Source of the DNA: Brevibacterium album DSM 18261
GTDB lineage: Bacteria > Actinomycetota > Actinomycetes > Actinomycetales > Brevibacteriaceae
Assembly (NCBI RefSeq): GCF_000426445.1
Contig: NZ_AUFJ01000014.1
Location: 159,380-223,379, forward strand
DNA length: 64,000 nt
Direction: 5' to 3'
How positions within the stretch are numbered: the stretch's first letter is position 1; every line of letters begins with the position of its first letter. Positions 8,616 through 16,793 of the stretch are shown here, piece by piece. The notes beneath the pieces were generated by a model that ran no database searches, was not told the DNA's origin, and saw only the letters and a program-made list of their open reading frames with translations. Made by a program: the position numbers and the translations under genes.

Positions 8616-10415
8616 TCAGTCCTCGAACTCGACGAGGACGTCGCCGGAGCGCACGGCGGAGCCGGCGGACACTGCGACGGCCCTGACGACCGCGTCGTTG
8701 GGGGCCTTGAGCGGCTGCTCCATCTTCATCGCCTCGATGACGGCGAGCCGATCACCCGCGGAGACCCGGTCGCCGGGGGCCACGTCCACCGTGACGATGG
8801 TGCCCTGCATGGGTGCGGTGAGGCCGGAGGCGGCCTGCGCGGCGGCGGCTTCCCGGCGGGTGATCCGTCGGCGGGGCCTGCGCTCCGGCGCAGGCGGTGC
8901 GGCCAGGGCGGCGGGCACGCACACCGTGAGCCTGTGCCCGTCGACCTCGACCACGATCTCGACGTCCTCGGCCGGCGCCTCGGCGGACGAGGCTCCCACG
9001 GGTGTGAGGGAAGCGGTCCAGGCGGGCACGAAGTCCTCCTCCAGCCACTTCGTGTGCACGGAGGGCTCGCTCCCGGCGAAGTCGGGGGCCTCGACGAGCG
9101 CACGGTGCAGCGGCAGGAGCGTGGCCACGCCCTCGAGGCGGTACTCGGCCAGGGCGCGGCGGCTGCGGGCGAGCGCGGCCTCGCGGCTCTCGCCCGTGAC
9201 GACGAGCTTGGCGAGCATGGGGTCGAAGTCCGTGCCCACGTGGAAGCCCTCGGCGATGCCCGAATCCATGCGCACGCCGGGGCCCGAGGGCTCCCGGAGG
9301 GCGGAGACGGCACCGGTCGCGGGGAAGAAGCCGGCGGCGGGGTCCTCCGCGTTGATGCGGAACTGGAACGCGTGGCCGCGCGGAGCGGGGAAGGCGGCGG
9401 GGAGGCGCTCCCCGGCCGCGATCCGCAGCTGCCATGCGACGAGGTCCACCCCGGTGACCTCCTCCGTGACGGTGTGCTCGACCTGGATGCGCGCATTGGC
9501 CTCCATGAACGACAGCCGTCCGTCCGCGCCCAGCAGGAACTCGCAGGTGGCCGCGCCCACATAGCCCACGTGGGTGAGGATCTTCGCCGAGGCCTCCTCC
9601 AGCACCCGCTCCTGCTCGGCGGTGAGGCCGGGGGCCGGGGCCTCCTCGACCACCTTCTGGTTGCGGCGCTGCAGGGAGCAGTCGCGGGTGGAGAGCACGC
9701 GGACGCCGCCGTGGGCGTCGGCGAGGCACTGGGTCTCGATGTGGCGGGGGCGGACGATCTGCTGCTCGAGCAGGCACTCGCCGCGACCGAAGGCGGAGAC
9801 TGCCTCGCGCGAGGCCGCCTCGAAGGCGGTGGGCAGCTCGCGGGAGTCCGCGGCGGTGCGGAAGCCGCGTCCGCCGCCGCCGTGGACGGCCTTGACCGCC
9901 ACGGGGTAGCCGATGTCCTCGGCGATGCGCAGGGCCTCCTCGGCACTGGCGACCGCACCGGCCGAACCGCGGGCGATGGGGGCGCCCACGGCCTCGGCGA
10001 CGGCGCGGGCTCCGGTCTTGTCGCCGAGGGCGGTGATCGCGGAGGCGCTGGGCCCCACCCAGGTGAGCCCGGCCTCGGCGACGGCGGCGGCGAATTCGGC
10101 GCTCTCGGCCAGGTAGCCGTAGCCGGGGTGCACCGCATCGGCCCCGGAGCGCTTCGCGATCGCGAGCAGCGCCGGGATGGAGAGGAAGGTCTCCTGCGGG
10201 CCCGTGCCCTCGAGGCGGTAGGCGTCGTCGGCGAGCTCGACATAGGGCGAGCGGGCATCGGCGGCCGTGTAGACGGCGACGGAGGACAGCCCCAGATCAC
10301 GGCAGGCGCGGATGACGCGGAGGGCGATCTCGCCGCGGTTCGCGATCAGCACGCGGGTGAGCGGGCGCGGCGCGGACGTGTGCGTGACTGCCTCGGCCAG
10401 GGGTGACGCGGTCAT
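8616..10415 (-). CDS. accA3: Acetyl/propionyl-CoA carboxylase alpha subunit (biotin carboxylase plus BCCP)
   Basis: 599-aa biotin-dependent carboxylase alpha chain. The biotin carboxylase domain opens with TRVLIANRGEIALRVIRAC at about 20-40, has HPGYGYLAE near 100, an ATP-grasp segment with GGGGRGFR near 180, and QRRNQKVVEEAPAPGL near 260. The C-terminal biotinyl domain carries EAMKMEQPL near 565 with the biotinylated lysine. It carboxylates biotin for transfer by a beta subunit, which is not in this window, to make malonyl- or methylmalonyl-CoA. The ATG has a GAGGAGA ribosome-binding site. A candidate -10 (TATATT on the minus strand) lies at 10491-10496. The neighbouring maf gene fits the mycobacterial accA3 region. 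Confidence 0.93.
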   Translation of the reverse strand: MTASPLAEAVTHTSAPRPLTRVLIANRGEIALRVIRACRDLGLSSVAVYTAADARSPYVELADDAYRLEGTGPQETFLSIPALLAIAKRSGADAVHPGYGYLAESAEFAAAVAEAGLTWVGPSASAITALGDKTGARAVAEAVGAPIARGSAGAVASAEEALRIAEDIGYPVAVKAVHGGGGRGFRTAADSRELPTAFEAASREAVSAFGRGECLLEQQIVRPRHIETQCLADAHGGVRVLSTRDCSLQRRNQKVVEEAPAPGLTAEQERVLEEASAKILTHVGYVGAATCEFLLGADGRLSFMEANARIQVEHTVTEEVTGVDLVAWQLRIAAGERLPAAFPAPRGHAFQFRINAEDPAAGFFPATGAVSALREPSGPGVRMDSGIAEGFHVGTDFDPMLAKLVVTGESREAALARSRRALAEYRLEGVATLLPLHRALVEAPDFAGSEPSVHTKWLEEDFVPAWTASLTPVGASSAEAPAEDVEIVVEVDGHRLTVCVPAALAAPPAPERRPRRRITRREAAAAQAASGLTAPMQGTIVTVDVAPGDRVSAGDRLAVIEAMKMEQPLKAPNDAVVRAVAVSAGSAVRSGDVLVEFED

Positions 10416-10490
10416 CGGTTCTCCTCGACGTGTGGGGGCGCGGGCGGTGCGACGCGGGGTGCGCGGCGCGACTGCGGAACAGCCTCGCCG

Positions 10491-10496
10491 AATATA
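10491..10496 (-). promoter_or_regulatory. Candidate -10 for the carboxylase alpha-subunit gene
   Basis: TATATT on the minus strand lies in the most AT-rich stretch of the 235-bp gap between the carboxylase and maf, about 75 nt before the ATG. No convincing -35 could be fixed. Confidence 0.4.
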
Positions 10497-10599
10497 TGGG
10501 CGAACGCGAACCCTTTGTCGGCCGGTGACAAATGCGGCTGGCAGGCTTCGAGGTGACCGGTGAGGGTGTGAGCGTCGGCGGGCGGGCGCTCAGGCGTGT

Positions 10600-10629
10600 G
10601 CGCACCCGCTGGGTCAGCTCAGCGGGCGC
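10600..10629. terminator. Hairpin downstream of maf
   Basis: GCGC-A-CCCGCTG pairs with CAGCGGG-CGC around an 8-nt loop, 22 bp past the maf stop codon. Probable terminator of the SGNH-maf operon. Confidence 0.5.
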
Positions 10630-10650
10630 CGGTCGGGCGCGGGTGCTGAG

Positions 10651-11361
10651 TCAGCCCAGGGCGCCCGGCGCGTTCCAGAGGTCCGTCCAGCGCACGCCCA
10701 TGTCCGCGAGGAGGCGGCGGAGGAGCGGCAGGCTCAGGCCGATCACATTGTGGTGATCGCCGTCGATGCCGGTGACGAAGGCGCCGCCGAGGCCGTCGAT
10801 CGTGAGCGCACCGGCGACCTCGAAGGGCTCCTCGGTGCGGATGTAGGCCTCGAGCTCTTCGGGCTCGGGCGAGGCGAGGCGGACCGTGGTCGCACCTGCC
10901 GCCGCACGATGGTCGGTGAGTGTCCACGGGGCCTGGGCGGACTCACGTGTGAGGAGGCCCGCCCAGTGAGCGCTCCACAGCACGGGGGAGGTCCCGGCCA
11001 TGCGGTCCCACAGCTCGCGTGTGCGGTGTGCGGTGTGCGGCTTGCCCACGGGCCGCCCGTCGAGTTCCAGCACGGAATCGCAGGCGACGAGGACGAGGGT
11101 GCGCACGGAGGGGTCGAGGGGAGCGTCTCCGGCGATCGCCGCCGGGGCGCCCGCCTCGAGCTGTGCGAGCACGCTGCGTGCCTTCGCCTCGGCGAGGAGG
11201 GAGGCGAGCTCGTGCACGTCGGCGTGCGGGTGCGCGGCCTCGAGAGCGTCCTCGTCGACCTCGGAGGCGAGGACGAGGGGCTCGATGCCGGCCGCGCGGA
11301 GGATCCGCCTGCGGGAGGGGGAGGCCGAGGCCAGCAGCAGGCGCGGGGACGGAGCGGTCAT
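10651..11361 (-). CDS. maf: Maf family nucleotide pyrophosphatase
   Basis: 236-aa Maf/YhdE-type house-cleaning pyrophosphatase that hydrolyses non-canonical or modified nucleoside triphosphates. The N-terminal LLLASASPSRRRIL matches the family substrate loop. VACDSVLELDGRPVGKP near 105-125 is the catalytic Asp region and FEVAGALTIDGLG near 190 is the conserved C-terminal motif. The frame extends further upstream but that part is a GC-rich shadow. The ATG at 11361 overlaps the upstream SGNH gene by 4 bp (ATGA), so the two are translationally coupled. Confidence 0.9.
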   Translation of the reverse strand: MTAPSPRLLLASASPSRRRILRAAGIEPLVLASEVDEDALEAAHPHADVHELASLLAEAKARSVLAQLEAGAPAAIAGDAPLDPSVRTLVLVACDSVLELDGRPVGKPHTAHRTRELWDRMAGTSPVLWSAHWAGLLTRESAQAPWTLTDHRAAAGATTVRLASPEPEELEAYIRTEEPFEVAGALTIDGLGGAFVTGIDGDHHNVIGLSLPLLRRLLADMGVRWTDLWNAPGALG

Positions 11362-12251
11362 GCGGGGTCCTCGGGTCGGGGGACGGAGGTGCGGGGCGCG
11401 GCGAGGCGCTCGGCGATCGCGGAGACGACGGCGGCGGCGAGCTGGGAGGCGCCGAGGCGGCTGGGGCGCTGGCCGGAGGGATCGACGAGGCCCACGCGGG
11501 TGGTGCCGGAGAGGATGCGCGTCGTCGACAGGGGAAGGGCGCCCGCGGCCAGCGCCGCGAGGTGCTGGGAGCCCGCGACGACCCGGGAGGAGCGGCGGAT
11601 GACGGTGCGCAGCGGATTCCTGATGGCGGGCAGGGAGGAGAGGTTGGGGCAGCACAGCACCACGGTGGCGAAGCCGGCCCGCTCCAGCCGCGTGAGCGCG
11701 GAGGTGAGCACGCCCAGCGTGAGCGATCCGGTGACGGGGTGGACGACATCGCCGGTGCCCATCGAGACGACGGCGATGCGCAGGCCTGCGGCCCGGGCCA
11801 GATGGGGGTCGGAGACGACCCGGTCGACCTGCTCGCTCACGCCCTCCGCGCGCGCCGAGGGCACAGCGCAGTTGGACAGGCGGACGGCCGAGCCGGTGAC
11901 CGCGGCGAGACCGTGGGCGATGAGGGCGGCCGGCGCCTCGGGCCCCGTCCCCGCGAGCCAGGAGTCGCCGATGACGGCGAGGGCGGCTTCGGGGAGTGCC
12001 GCCTCAGGAGGCGCTGTCTCGGGAGGCGCTGTCCCGCCTGCTGCGGCGGCCTCGGCAGCCGCGGCCTCGGGCACGGCTGCGGGAACCACCTCGCGGTGCA
12101 CGGGAAGGACCGTGCCGGGAGCGGGGGCGGCCGCATCGAACTCCTCGCGCAGGCGGCTCGCCTGGAGGCGGAGCAGGGTGCTGCCGGCGCTCGCGAGGAG
12201 CACGGGCGCGAGCACGGAGACCGCCAGACCCGCTGCCGTCCTGCGTCGCAT
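11358..12251 (-). CDS. Secreted or membrane-anchored SGNH-like protein of unknown substrate
   Basis: 297-aa protein with an N-terminal hydrophobic segment (AAGLAVSVLAPVLLASAG, about 5-22) that acts as signal or anchor, then an Ala/Pro/Glu-rich linker (about 45-90), then an SGNH-like fold. Block I reads AVIGDSWLAGTG and would carry the nucleophilic Ser. The usual C-terminal Asp-x-x-His is not visible: the equivalent stretch reads GLVDPSGQRPSRLG, so catalytic competence is doubtful. The start at 12251 is chosen for the GAGGTG about 8 nt upstream; the frame continues to 12305. It is coupled to maf by a 4-bp overlap. Substrate unknown. Confidence 0.7.
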   Translation of the reverse strand: MRRRTAAGLAVSVLAPVLLASAGSTLLRLQASRLREEFDAAAPAPGTVLPVHREVVPAAVPEAAAAEAAAAGGTAPPETAPPEAALPEAALAVIGDSWLAGTGPEAPAALIAHGLAAVTGSAVRLSNCAVPSARAEGVSEQVDRVVSDPHLARAAGLRIAVVSMGTGDVVHPVTGSLTLGVLTSALTRLERAGFATVVLCCPNLSSLPAIRNPLRTVIRRSSRVVAGSQHLAALAAGALPLSTTRILSGTTRVGLVDPSGQRPSRLGASQLAAAVVSAIAERLAAPRTSVPRPEDPA

Positions 12252-12345
12252 GTCCGGGCACCTCGCCGTCCGTACTGTTCCTGCGGATGCGCGGGGAGTG
12301 CGCACCCGGCGGCTTTTCGCCGCCGCGAAGAGCCTACAGCCGTAC

Positions 12346-12351
12346 TAGTCT
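12346..12351 (+). promoter_or_regulatory. -10 box before the AI-2E family gene
   Basis: TAGTCT ends 7 nt before the ATG at 12359. A GGAGG lies only one base before the start, too close to act normally, so a leaderless transcript is likely. Confidence 0.45.
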
Positions 12352-12358
12352 TGGAGGC

Positions 12359-13930
12359 ATGTCTGAACAGCAGAGACCGGGCGTCTCGCAGCGCCTGCAG
12401 AACGCATGGCGGGGGTTGCGGAGCTTCGGCGAGGGTGTCACACAGCAGCCGGGCGGCTCGATCCTGGGAGCGCCGGAGGCCGGTCCGATGGAGTTCACCG
12501 AGCCCACCGAGGACGAACTGGGCCGCGGGGCCTATGAGCCCTATGTGTCGCCGCCGTTCCGGCTGGCGGCTGCGTGGAGCTGGCGCGGGCTCGTGGTGCT
12601 GGCGGCGGTGGGGGTGGCCCTGTGGCTGCTCTCGCAGATCACGATGGTGCTCATCCCGGCGCTCGTCGCGCTCCTCATCGCCGCGCTCCTCACTCCGCTC
12701 AACAGCTTCCTGCAGAAGCACCGCTGGCCCCGGGGGCTGTCGACCGCCGCGGTCTTCCTGGGATTCATCGTGCTCGTGGTCGGCATCCTCACGCTGGTGG
12801 GGCAGCAGATCGTGGTGGGCTTCCAGGACCTCTCGGATCAGGTCGTGGCGGGCTTCCTCGCGATCTCCGACTGGCTGAACTCCAATCCCTTCGGCATCGA
12901 CTCCTCGCTCATCTCCGAGCAGGTCGATGCCGCGATCGACCAGGGCGTGCAGTACCTCGAGGACAACGCCTCGAACCTGGCCGGCGGCGCCGCGGGCGCG
13001 GTGACCTCGGTGGGCACGTTCCTCACCGGACTCGTGCTCGCGCTGTTCACGGCGTTCTTCTTCCTGCTCGACGGCCGGCGCATGTTCTCCTGGGGCATCG
13101 GCCTCCTGCCGCGGCCTGCGCGGGCCAAGACTGAGGGCGCGCTGCTGCGCGGCTGGCAGACGCTCGTGCAGTACGTGCGGGTGCAGATCATCGTCGCGGC
13201 CGTGGACGCCGTGGGGATCGGCATCGGCGCGTTCTTCCTGGGGCTGCCGCTCGTCATCCCGCTCACCCTGCTCGTGTTCATGGCCTCGTTCGTGCCCGTC
13301 GTCGGAGCCGTGCTCACCGGCATCATCGCGGTGCTCGTGGCGCTCGTGTCACAGGGCTTCGTCTCCGCGCTCATCATGCTGGCGATCGTGCTGGCCGTGC
13401 AGCAGATCGAGAGCAATGTGCTCCAGCCGTTCATCATGGGCAAGGCGGTCTCGGTGCACCCGCTCGCGGTGCTGCTCGCGGTGGCGGCGGGAGGCTTCCT
13501 GTTCGGGATCGTCGGTGCGCTCTTCGCAGTCCCGGTCATCGCAGTGGCGAACACGATCGTGCGGTTCCTGGCCGGCCACGACATCTTCGCCTCGGACGCC
13601 GACGGCGGCGGGGACGATCCGCCGAAGCTGGAGCGGGAGCTCGCCCGGAGGCACGGTGCCGAGGCCGATCCCGCCGGGACGGCGGCCGCCGGGCAGGCCG
13701 GTGCCGATGGGGTGCCCGTCTCCTCCGGGCCGGACGCGGGAACGGCGTCGCAGGACCGTGCGGCGGATTCGCCCGCCTCGCAGTCCGGAGCCGAGGCGGG
13801 ACGCCGGGGCGAGTATTCGCTGCGCACCGATCCGGGCCCGCGTGCCGCCGCCGAGGACGGCACTGCCGCGGATCCGGTGACAGGCGAGGGCGGAGGGCCC
13901 CGCACGCCGCGCCCGCCCGAAGAGGGCTGA
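12359..13930 (+). CDS. AI-2E family membrane permease (PF01594)
   Basis: 523-aa polytopic membrane protein of the AI-2E/PerM family. A soluble N-terminus of about 70 residues is followed by paired helices (LVVLAAVGVALWLLSQITMV, then VLIPALVALLIAALLTPL), a large extracytoplasmic loop with amphipathic helices, then five or so further helices including the family segment FVPVVGAVLTGIIAVLVAL near 310. The last 120 residues are a Gly/Ala/Glu-rich low-complexity tail. Members export small metabolites or act as sodium/proton antiporters; the substrate here is unknown. The ATG at 12359 is preferred because the upstream extension of the frame is antisense to the SGNH gene. Confidence 0.85.
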   Translation: MSEQQRPGVSQRLQNAWRGLRSFGEGVTQQPGGSILGAPEAGPMEFTEPTEDELGRGAYEPYVSPPFRLAAAWSWRGLVVLAAVGVALWLLSQITMVLIPALVALLIAALLTPLNSFLQKHRWPRGLSTAAVFLGFIVLVVGILTLVGQQIVVGFQDLSDQVVAGFLAISDWLNSNPFGIDSSLISEQVDAAIDQGVQYLEDNASNLAGGAAGAVTSVGTFLTGLVLALFTAFFFLLDGRRMFSWGIGLLPRPARAKTEGALLRGWQTLVQYVRVQIIVAAVDAVGIGIGAFFLGLPLVIPLTLLVFMASFVPVVGAVLTGIIAVLVALVSQGFVSALIMLAIVLAVQQIESNVLQPFIMGKAVSVHPLAVLLAVAAGGFLFGIVGALFAVPVIAVANTIVRFLAGHDIFASDADGGGDDPPKLERELARRHGAEADPAGTAAAGQAGADGVPVSSGPDAGTASQDRAADSPASQSGAEAGRRGEYSLRTDPGPRAAAEDGTAADPVTGEGGGPRTPRPPEEG

Positions 13931-13957
13931 GCGGACGCCGGCCGGAGGGCCGGGCCT

Positions 13958-13991
13958 CGCCGCCCGCGGGGAGCGCTCCCCGCGGGCGGCG
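13958..13991. terminator. 34-bp perfect palindrome terminating the AI-2E family gene
   Basis: The two 17-nt arms are exact reverse complements (CGCCGCCCGCGGGGAGC and its complement) with no loop. It lies 28 bp past the stop at 13930. Probable terminator. Confidence 0.65.
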
Positions 13992-14037
13992 CTCTGCAGT
14001 CGGCCGGCCGGCGGGCCGTCAGCGGCCGGGAACGTCA

Positions 14038-14072
14038 GCGCCCGGCACAGGGACTCGTCCTGTGCCGGGCGC
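14038..14072. terminator. Terminator downstream of greA
   Basis: Perfect 14-bp stem (GCGCCCGGCACAGG pairs with CCTGTGCCGGGCGC) with a 7-nt loop, 43 bp beyond the greA stop codon. Together with the adjacent 34-bp palindrome it insulates two convergent genes. Confidence 0.75.
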
Positions 14073-14115
14073 CGTGATGTGCGGGCGGATCAGCGGATCC
14101 GTGAGCGTGCTCCGC

Positions 14116-14610
14116 TCAGGCGAAGGGCTCGACCTTCTCGACCGTGACGGAGATCGACTTGCCGTTGGGCGCCTCGTAGGAGGTCGAGTCTCCGACCTTG
14201 GCGCCGTTGACCGCCGCTCCCAGCGGGGAGGCCTCGGAGACGACGTCGATATCCGAATCGGAGCCGACGATCTCGCGCGAGCCCAGCAGGAACCGCATCT
14301 CACGGCTCGCCACCTTCGCGGTGATGACGGTGCCCGGTGAGGCCGTGCTGAAGTCCGTGCTCGCCCCGCCCACCGTGGCATGGCGCAGCAGGTGCTCGAG
14401 CTGGCGGATGCGCGCCTCGATCTTGCCCTGCTCCTCGCGGGCTGCGTGGTAGCCGCCGTTCTCCTTGAGATCGCCCTCCTCGCGGGCGGCGTCGATCTTC
14501 TCCGCGATCTCCGCGCGGCCCTGCCCCGAGAGGTGTTCGAGCTCCTCCGAGAGCCGATCGAAGGCCTCCTGGCTCAGCCAGGTCTCCTCGCCGGTGACTT
14601 CTTCGGTCAT
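14116..14610 (-). CDS. greA: Transcription elongation factor GreA
   Basis: 164-aa transcript-cleavage factor that rescues backtracked RNA polymerase. The N-terminal coiled coil (residues about 10-80) carries the tip acidic residues in DAAREEGDLKENGGYHAAR, and the C-terminal FKBP-like domain includes SPLGAAVNGAKVGD. An excellent AGGAGG lies 5 nt before the ATG at 14610. The frame is open further upstream but lacks family similarity there. Monocistronic, bounded by a strong terminator. Confidence 0.95.
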   Translation of the reverse strand: MTEEVTGEETWLSQEAFDRLSEELEHLSGQGRAEIAEKIDAAREEGDLKENGGYHAAREEQGKIEARIRQLEHLLRHATVGGASTDFSTASPGTVITAKVASREMRFLLGSREIVGSDSDIDVVSEASPLGAAVNGAKVGDSTSYEAPNGKSISVTVEKVEPFA

Positions 14611-14829
14611 TGCGCCTCCTCGTGTGCGAAAGGCCCGCATGTCTGCGGGCCTCGGGGATGCGGTCGGTCGGACCCGCGTTCCCGGCAGTGATTGATCCCG
14701 GAGGCAACGTCTGCCATCCGGGATCGTTCCTGAGACACGAATCATATCGGCAAGGGCGGTGCATCTCAACCGCAGTCGGAGGCCGGCTCTGCTGTGCCCC
14801 TTCCGGGCCCCGTCCGGAACAGGCGCTCC

Positions 14830-15312
14830 TCAGCCCGGAGGGGAGTCCGCGAACCAGCACGCGTCGATGTGACCGCTGGCGGCGAGCTGCGTCGTGGCGA
14901 TCTCCGCGTGGAGCACGACCGGGTCCGAGGCGTCCGCGGCGGGATCGGCCGGGACGTCCCTCTCGACGTAGCCCACCACGGCATCGTGCTCGTTGATCGC
15001 CCGGATCCCGCACGTGATGTCGCGCTGCGCGTCCGGGACGACGGAGACGGTGGCGCGGGTGAGCGTCGAGTCGACGACCTCGTAGCTGAGGTTCTTGCCG
15101 CCCTGCGGGGAGTCCGCGGGGGAGAAGGCGATCCAGCCGATCGCCGCACAGCCGATGGCGAGGGCGGCAGCGGTCGCGATCGCCGCGGTGCGCCTGCGCC
15201 GCGGCCTGCCCGAGGCGGAGGCGCCCGCCGTGCCGCCGTGCGCCGGCGCACCGGACAGGGCTGCGGGCATGCGCTTGCCGTAGCGGGAGGAGAGATCGGG
15301 CGGTGCAGTCAC
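14830..15312 (-). CDS. DUF4307 family single-pass membrane protein
   Basis: 160-aa protein with a short N-terminal RYGKR motif (10-14), a Gly/Ala/Arg-rich stretch, one transmembrane helix (IATAAALAIGCAAIGWIAF, about 45-63) and an extracytoplasmic beta-rich domain with two cysteines (C102 and C153) that could form a disulfide. The layout matches DUF4307, a family found divergently beside mca in many actinomycetes, as here. Function unknown. Confidence 0.75.
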   Translation of the reverse strand: MTAPPDLSSRYGKRMPAALSGAPAHGGTAGASASGRPRRRRTAAIATAAALAIGCAAIGWIAFSPADSPQGGKNLSYEVVDSTLTRATVSVVPDAQRDITCGIRAINEHDAVVGYVERDVPADPAADASDPVVLHAEIATTQLAASGHIDACWFADSPPG

Positions 15313-15386
15313 GTGCCCATTCTCTCAGATGCCGTCAGCCGCTCCGACGTGCGGTCGTCAGGTGCACCGACTACCCTGTAGGGGCC

Positions 15387-15404
15387 TGCGCGCACGTGCG
15401 CGCA
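15387..15404. promoter_or_regulatory. 18-bp perfect palindrome in the mca leader
   Basis: TGCGCGCACGTGCGCGCA is an exact palindrome located between a candidate -10 (TACCCT, 15372-15377) and the mca ribosome-binding site. It could be an operator for a dimeric regulator or an mRNA stem. Confidence 0.45.
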
Positions 15405-15426
15405 GGGAAGTCGACACGGAGGACTC

Positions 15427-16416
15427 ATGCACAAGCGGGACGAGCGCCAGTCCGGCCCCTACTCGGGTCTGCGGCTGCTCGCCGTGCACGCGCACCCGGA
15501 CGATGAATCGTCGAAGGGCGCAGCCACGACGGCGAAGTACGCGGCGCTGGGAGCGCGTGTGATGGTCGCGACGATGACCGGCGGCGAGGCCGGGGACATC
15601 CTCAACCCGGCGCTGGAGGGCTCTCCCGCGGCGATCCGCGACATCGCAGGGCTCCGCCGGGACGAGATGGCCGCCGCCGCCCGCGAGCTGGGCGTCGAGC
15701 ACGCCTGGGTGGGCTACGTGGACTCCGGCCTGCCGGACGGGGACTTCGACGAGCTGCTCCCCAAGGGGGTCTTCTACCGCGTGCCGGACGAGGTCGCGGC
15801 CCGCCCGCTCGTCGAGCTCATCCGCCGGTTCCGCCCGCAGGTCGTGACGACCTACGACGAGCGGGGCGGCTACCCTCACCCGGACCACATCAAGACGCAC
15901 CTCGTCACGATGCTCGCGGTGGAGCGGGCAGCGGACCCCGAGGCCAATCCGGAGCTGGGTGAGCCCTGGCAGGTGCAGAAGGTCTACTACAACCAGGACC
16001 TCTCCGGGAAGAAGTTCCTCACGCTGCACGAGCGGATGCTCGCCGCCGGTGAGGAGTCGCCCTTCGCCGAGCGCCTCGAGTGGCTCCGGGAGCGGGACCG
16101 CGACCGGGACACCTGGCTGACGGCCAGCGTCCCCTGCGCGGAGTTCATCGACGCCCGCGACCGCGCCCTGCTCTCCCACGCCACGCAGATCGACCCGAAC
16201 GGCGGCTTCTTCTCCGGCCATCGGGAGATGGCGAAGAAGCACTGGCCCTTCGAGGAGTTCGAGCTCGCACTCGACCTCACGGGGCGCGAGGCGCTGCCGC
16301 ACGAGGACTTCGTCGAGAGCGACCTCTTCGAGGGCGTGCTCCGCGACTCCGGGGAGCGGGTGCCCGCGGGTCTCATCACCGCCGCCGAGGTGCTGCAGGC
16401 CGAGGGGGCGCGGTGA
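15427..16416 (+). CDS. mca: Mycothiol S-conjugate amidase
   Basis: 329-aa zinc amidase of the MshB/Mca (LmbE, PIG-L) family. It cleaves mycothiol S-conjugates to release mercapturic acids for export and GlcN-Ins for recycling, which is central to detoxification in mycothiol-producing actinomycetes. Metal ligands lie in VHAHPDDES (H23 and D26) and in the GGYPHPDHIKTHL motif near 158; the conserved TGGEAGDILNP segment is near 55. Length and motifs favour Mca over the deacetylase MshB. GGAGG lies 4 nt before the ATG. The stop overlaps the next gene's GTG by 4 bp. Confidence 0.95.
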   Translation: MHKRDERQSGPYSGLRLLAVHAHPDDESSKGAATTAKYAALGARVMVATMTGGEAGDILNPALEGSPAAIRDIAGLRRDEMAAAARELGVEHAWVGYVDSGLPDGDFDELLPKGVFYRVPDEVAARPLVELIRRFRPQVVTTYDERGGYPHPDHIKTHLVTMLAVERAADPEANPELGEPWQVQKVYYNQDLSGKKFLTLHERMLAAGEESPFAERLEWLRERDRDRDTWLTASVPCAEFIDARDRALLSHATQIDPNGGFFSGHREMAKKHWPFEEFELALDLTGREALPHEDFVESDLFEGVLRDSGERVPAGLITAAEVLQAEGAR

Positions 16417-16793
16417 GCCCCGCCGCCATCGCCGGCGCGGCCTTCAGCATGCTCGCAGGAGGCGAGACCCCCGTACCCCAGGAGGGCGCCTATCCGGATG
16501 CCGAGGTGGTGACGCCGGGGACCCTCGGCTTCCTCGCGACGTTCTTCGTCGCGGTCGCAGTGGTCCTCCTCGCGCGCAACCTCATTGCGCGTCAGCGGCG
16601 GATGCGGGCCCGCGCCGGCGTGGTCCGCCACCACGCGATCCCGGTGGAGCGGGAGCCCCGCCGGCGCATCGCGGCCGAGTCGGAGGTCGGAGGCGCGGCC
16701 GGCGCCTCCGAGCCCGGGACTTCCGGTTCTGCGGAGGGCCCTGCGGAGGCAGCACCCGAGTCCGGGGCGAGCGGCGGTCCGCGCGCTCAGTAG
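16413..16793 (+). CDS. Small single-pass membrane protein coupled to mca
   Basis: 126-aa protein starting at a GTG that overlaps the mca stop (GTGA), so translation is coupled. One transmembrane helix (TLGFLATFFVAVAVVLLARN, about 33-52) is followed by a basic stretch (RQRRMRAR) and a Gly/Ala/Glu/Ser-rich tail, giving a cytoplasmic C-terminus by the positive-inside rule. A small membrane protein next to mca is also seen in mycobacteria (the Rv1081c-Rv1082 pair). Function unknown. It converges on the HlyIII gene with a 7-bp overlap. Confidence 0.7.
   Translation: MSPAAIAGAAFSMLAGGETPVPQEGAYPDAEVVTPGTLGFLATFFVAVAVVLLARNLIARQRRMRARAGVVRHHAIPVEREPRRRIAAESEVGGAAGASEPGTSGSAEGPAEAAPESGASGGPRAQ

Noticed and set aside
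11019..12878. 619-codon plus-strand frame across maf, the SGNH gene and the start of the AI-2E gene
   Set aside because: Composition is Arg/Gly-rich and it contradicts two well-supported minus-strand genes.
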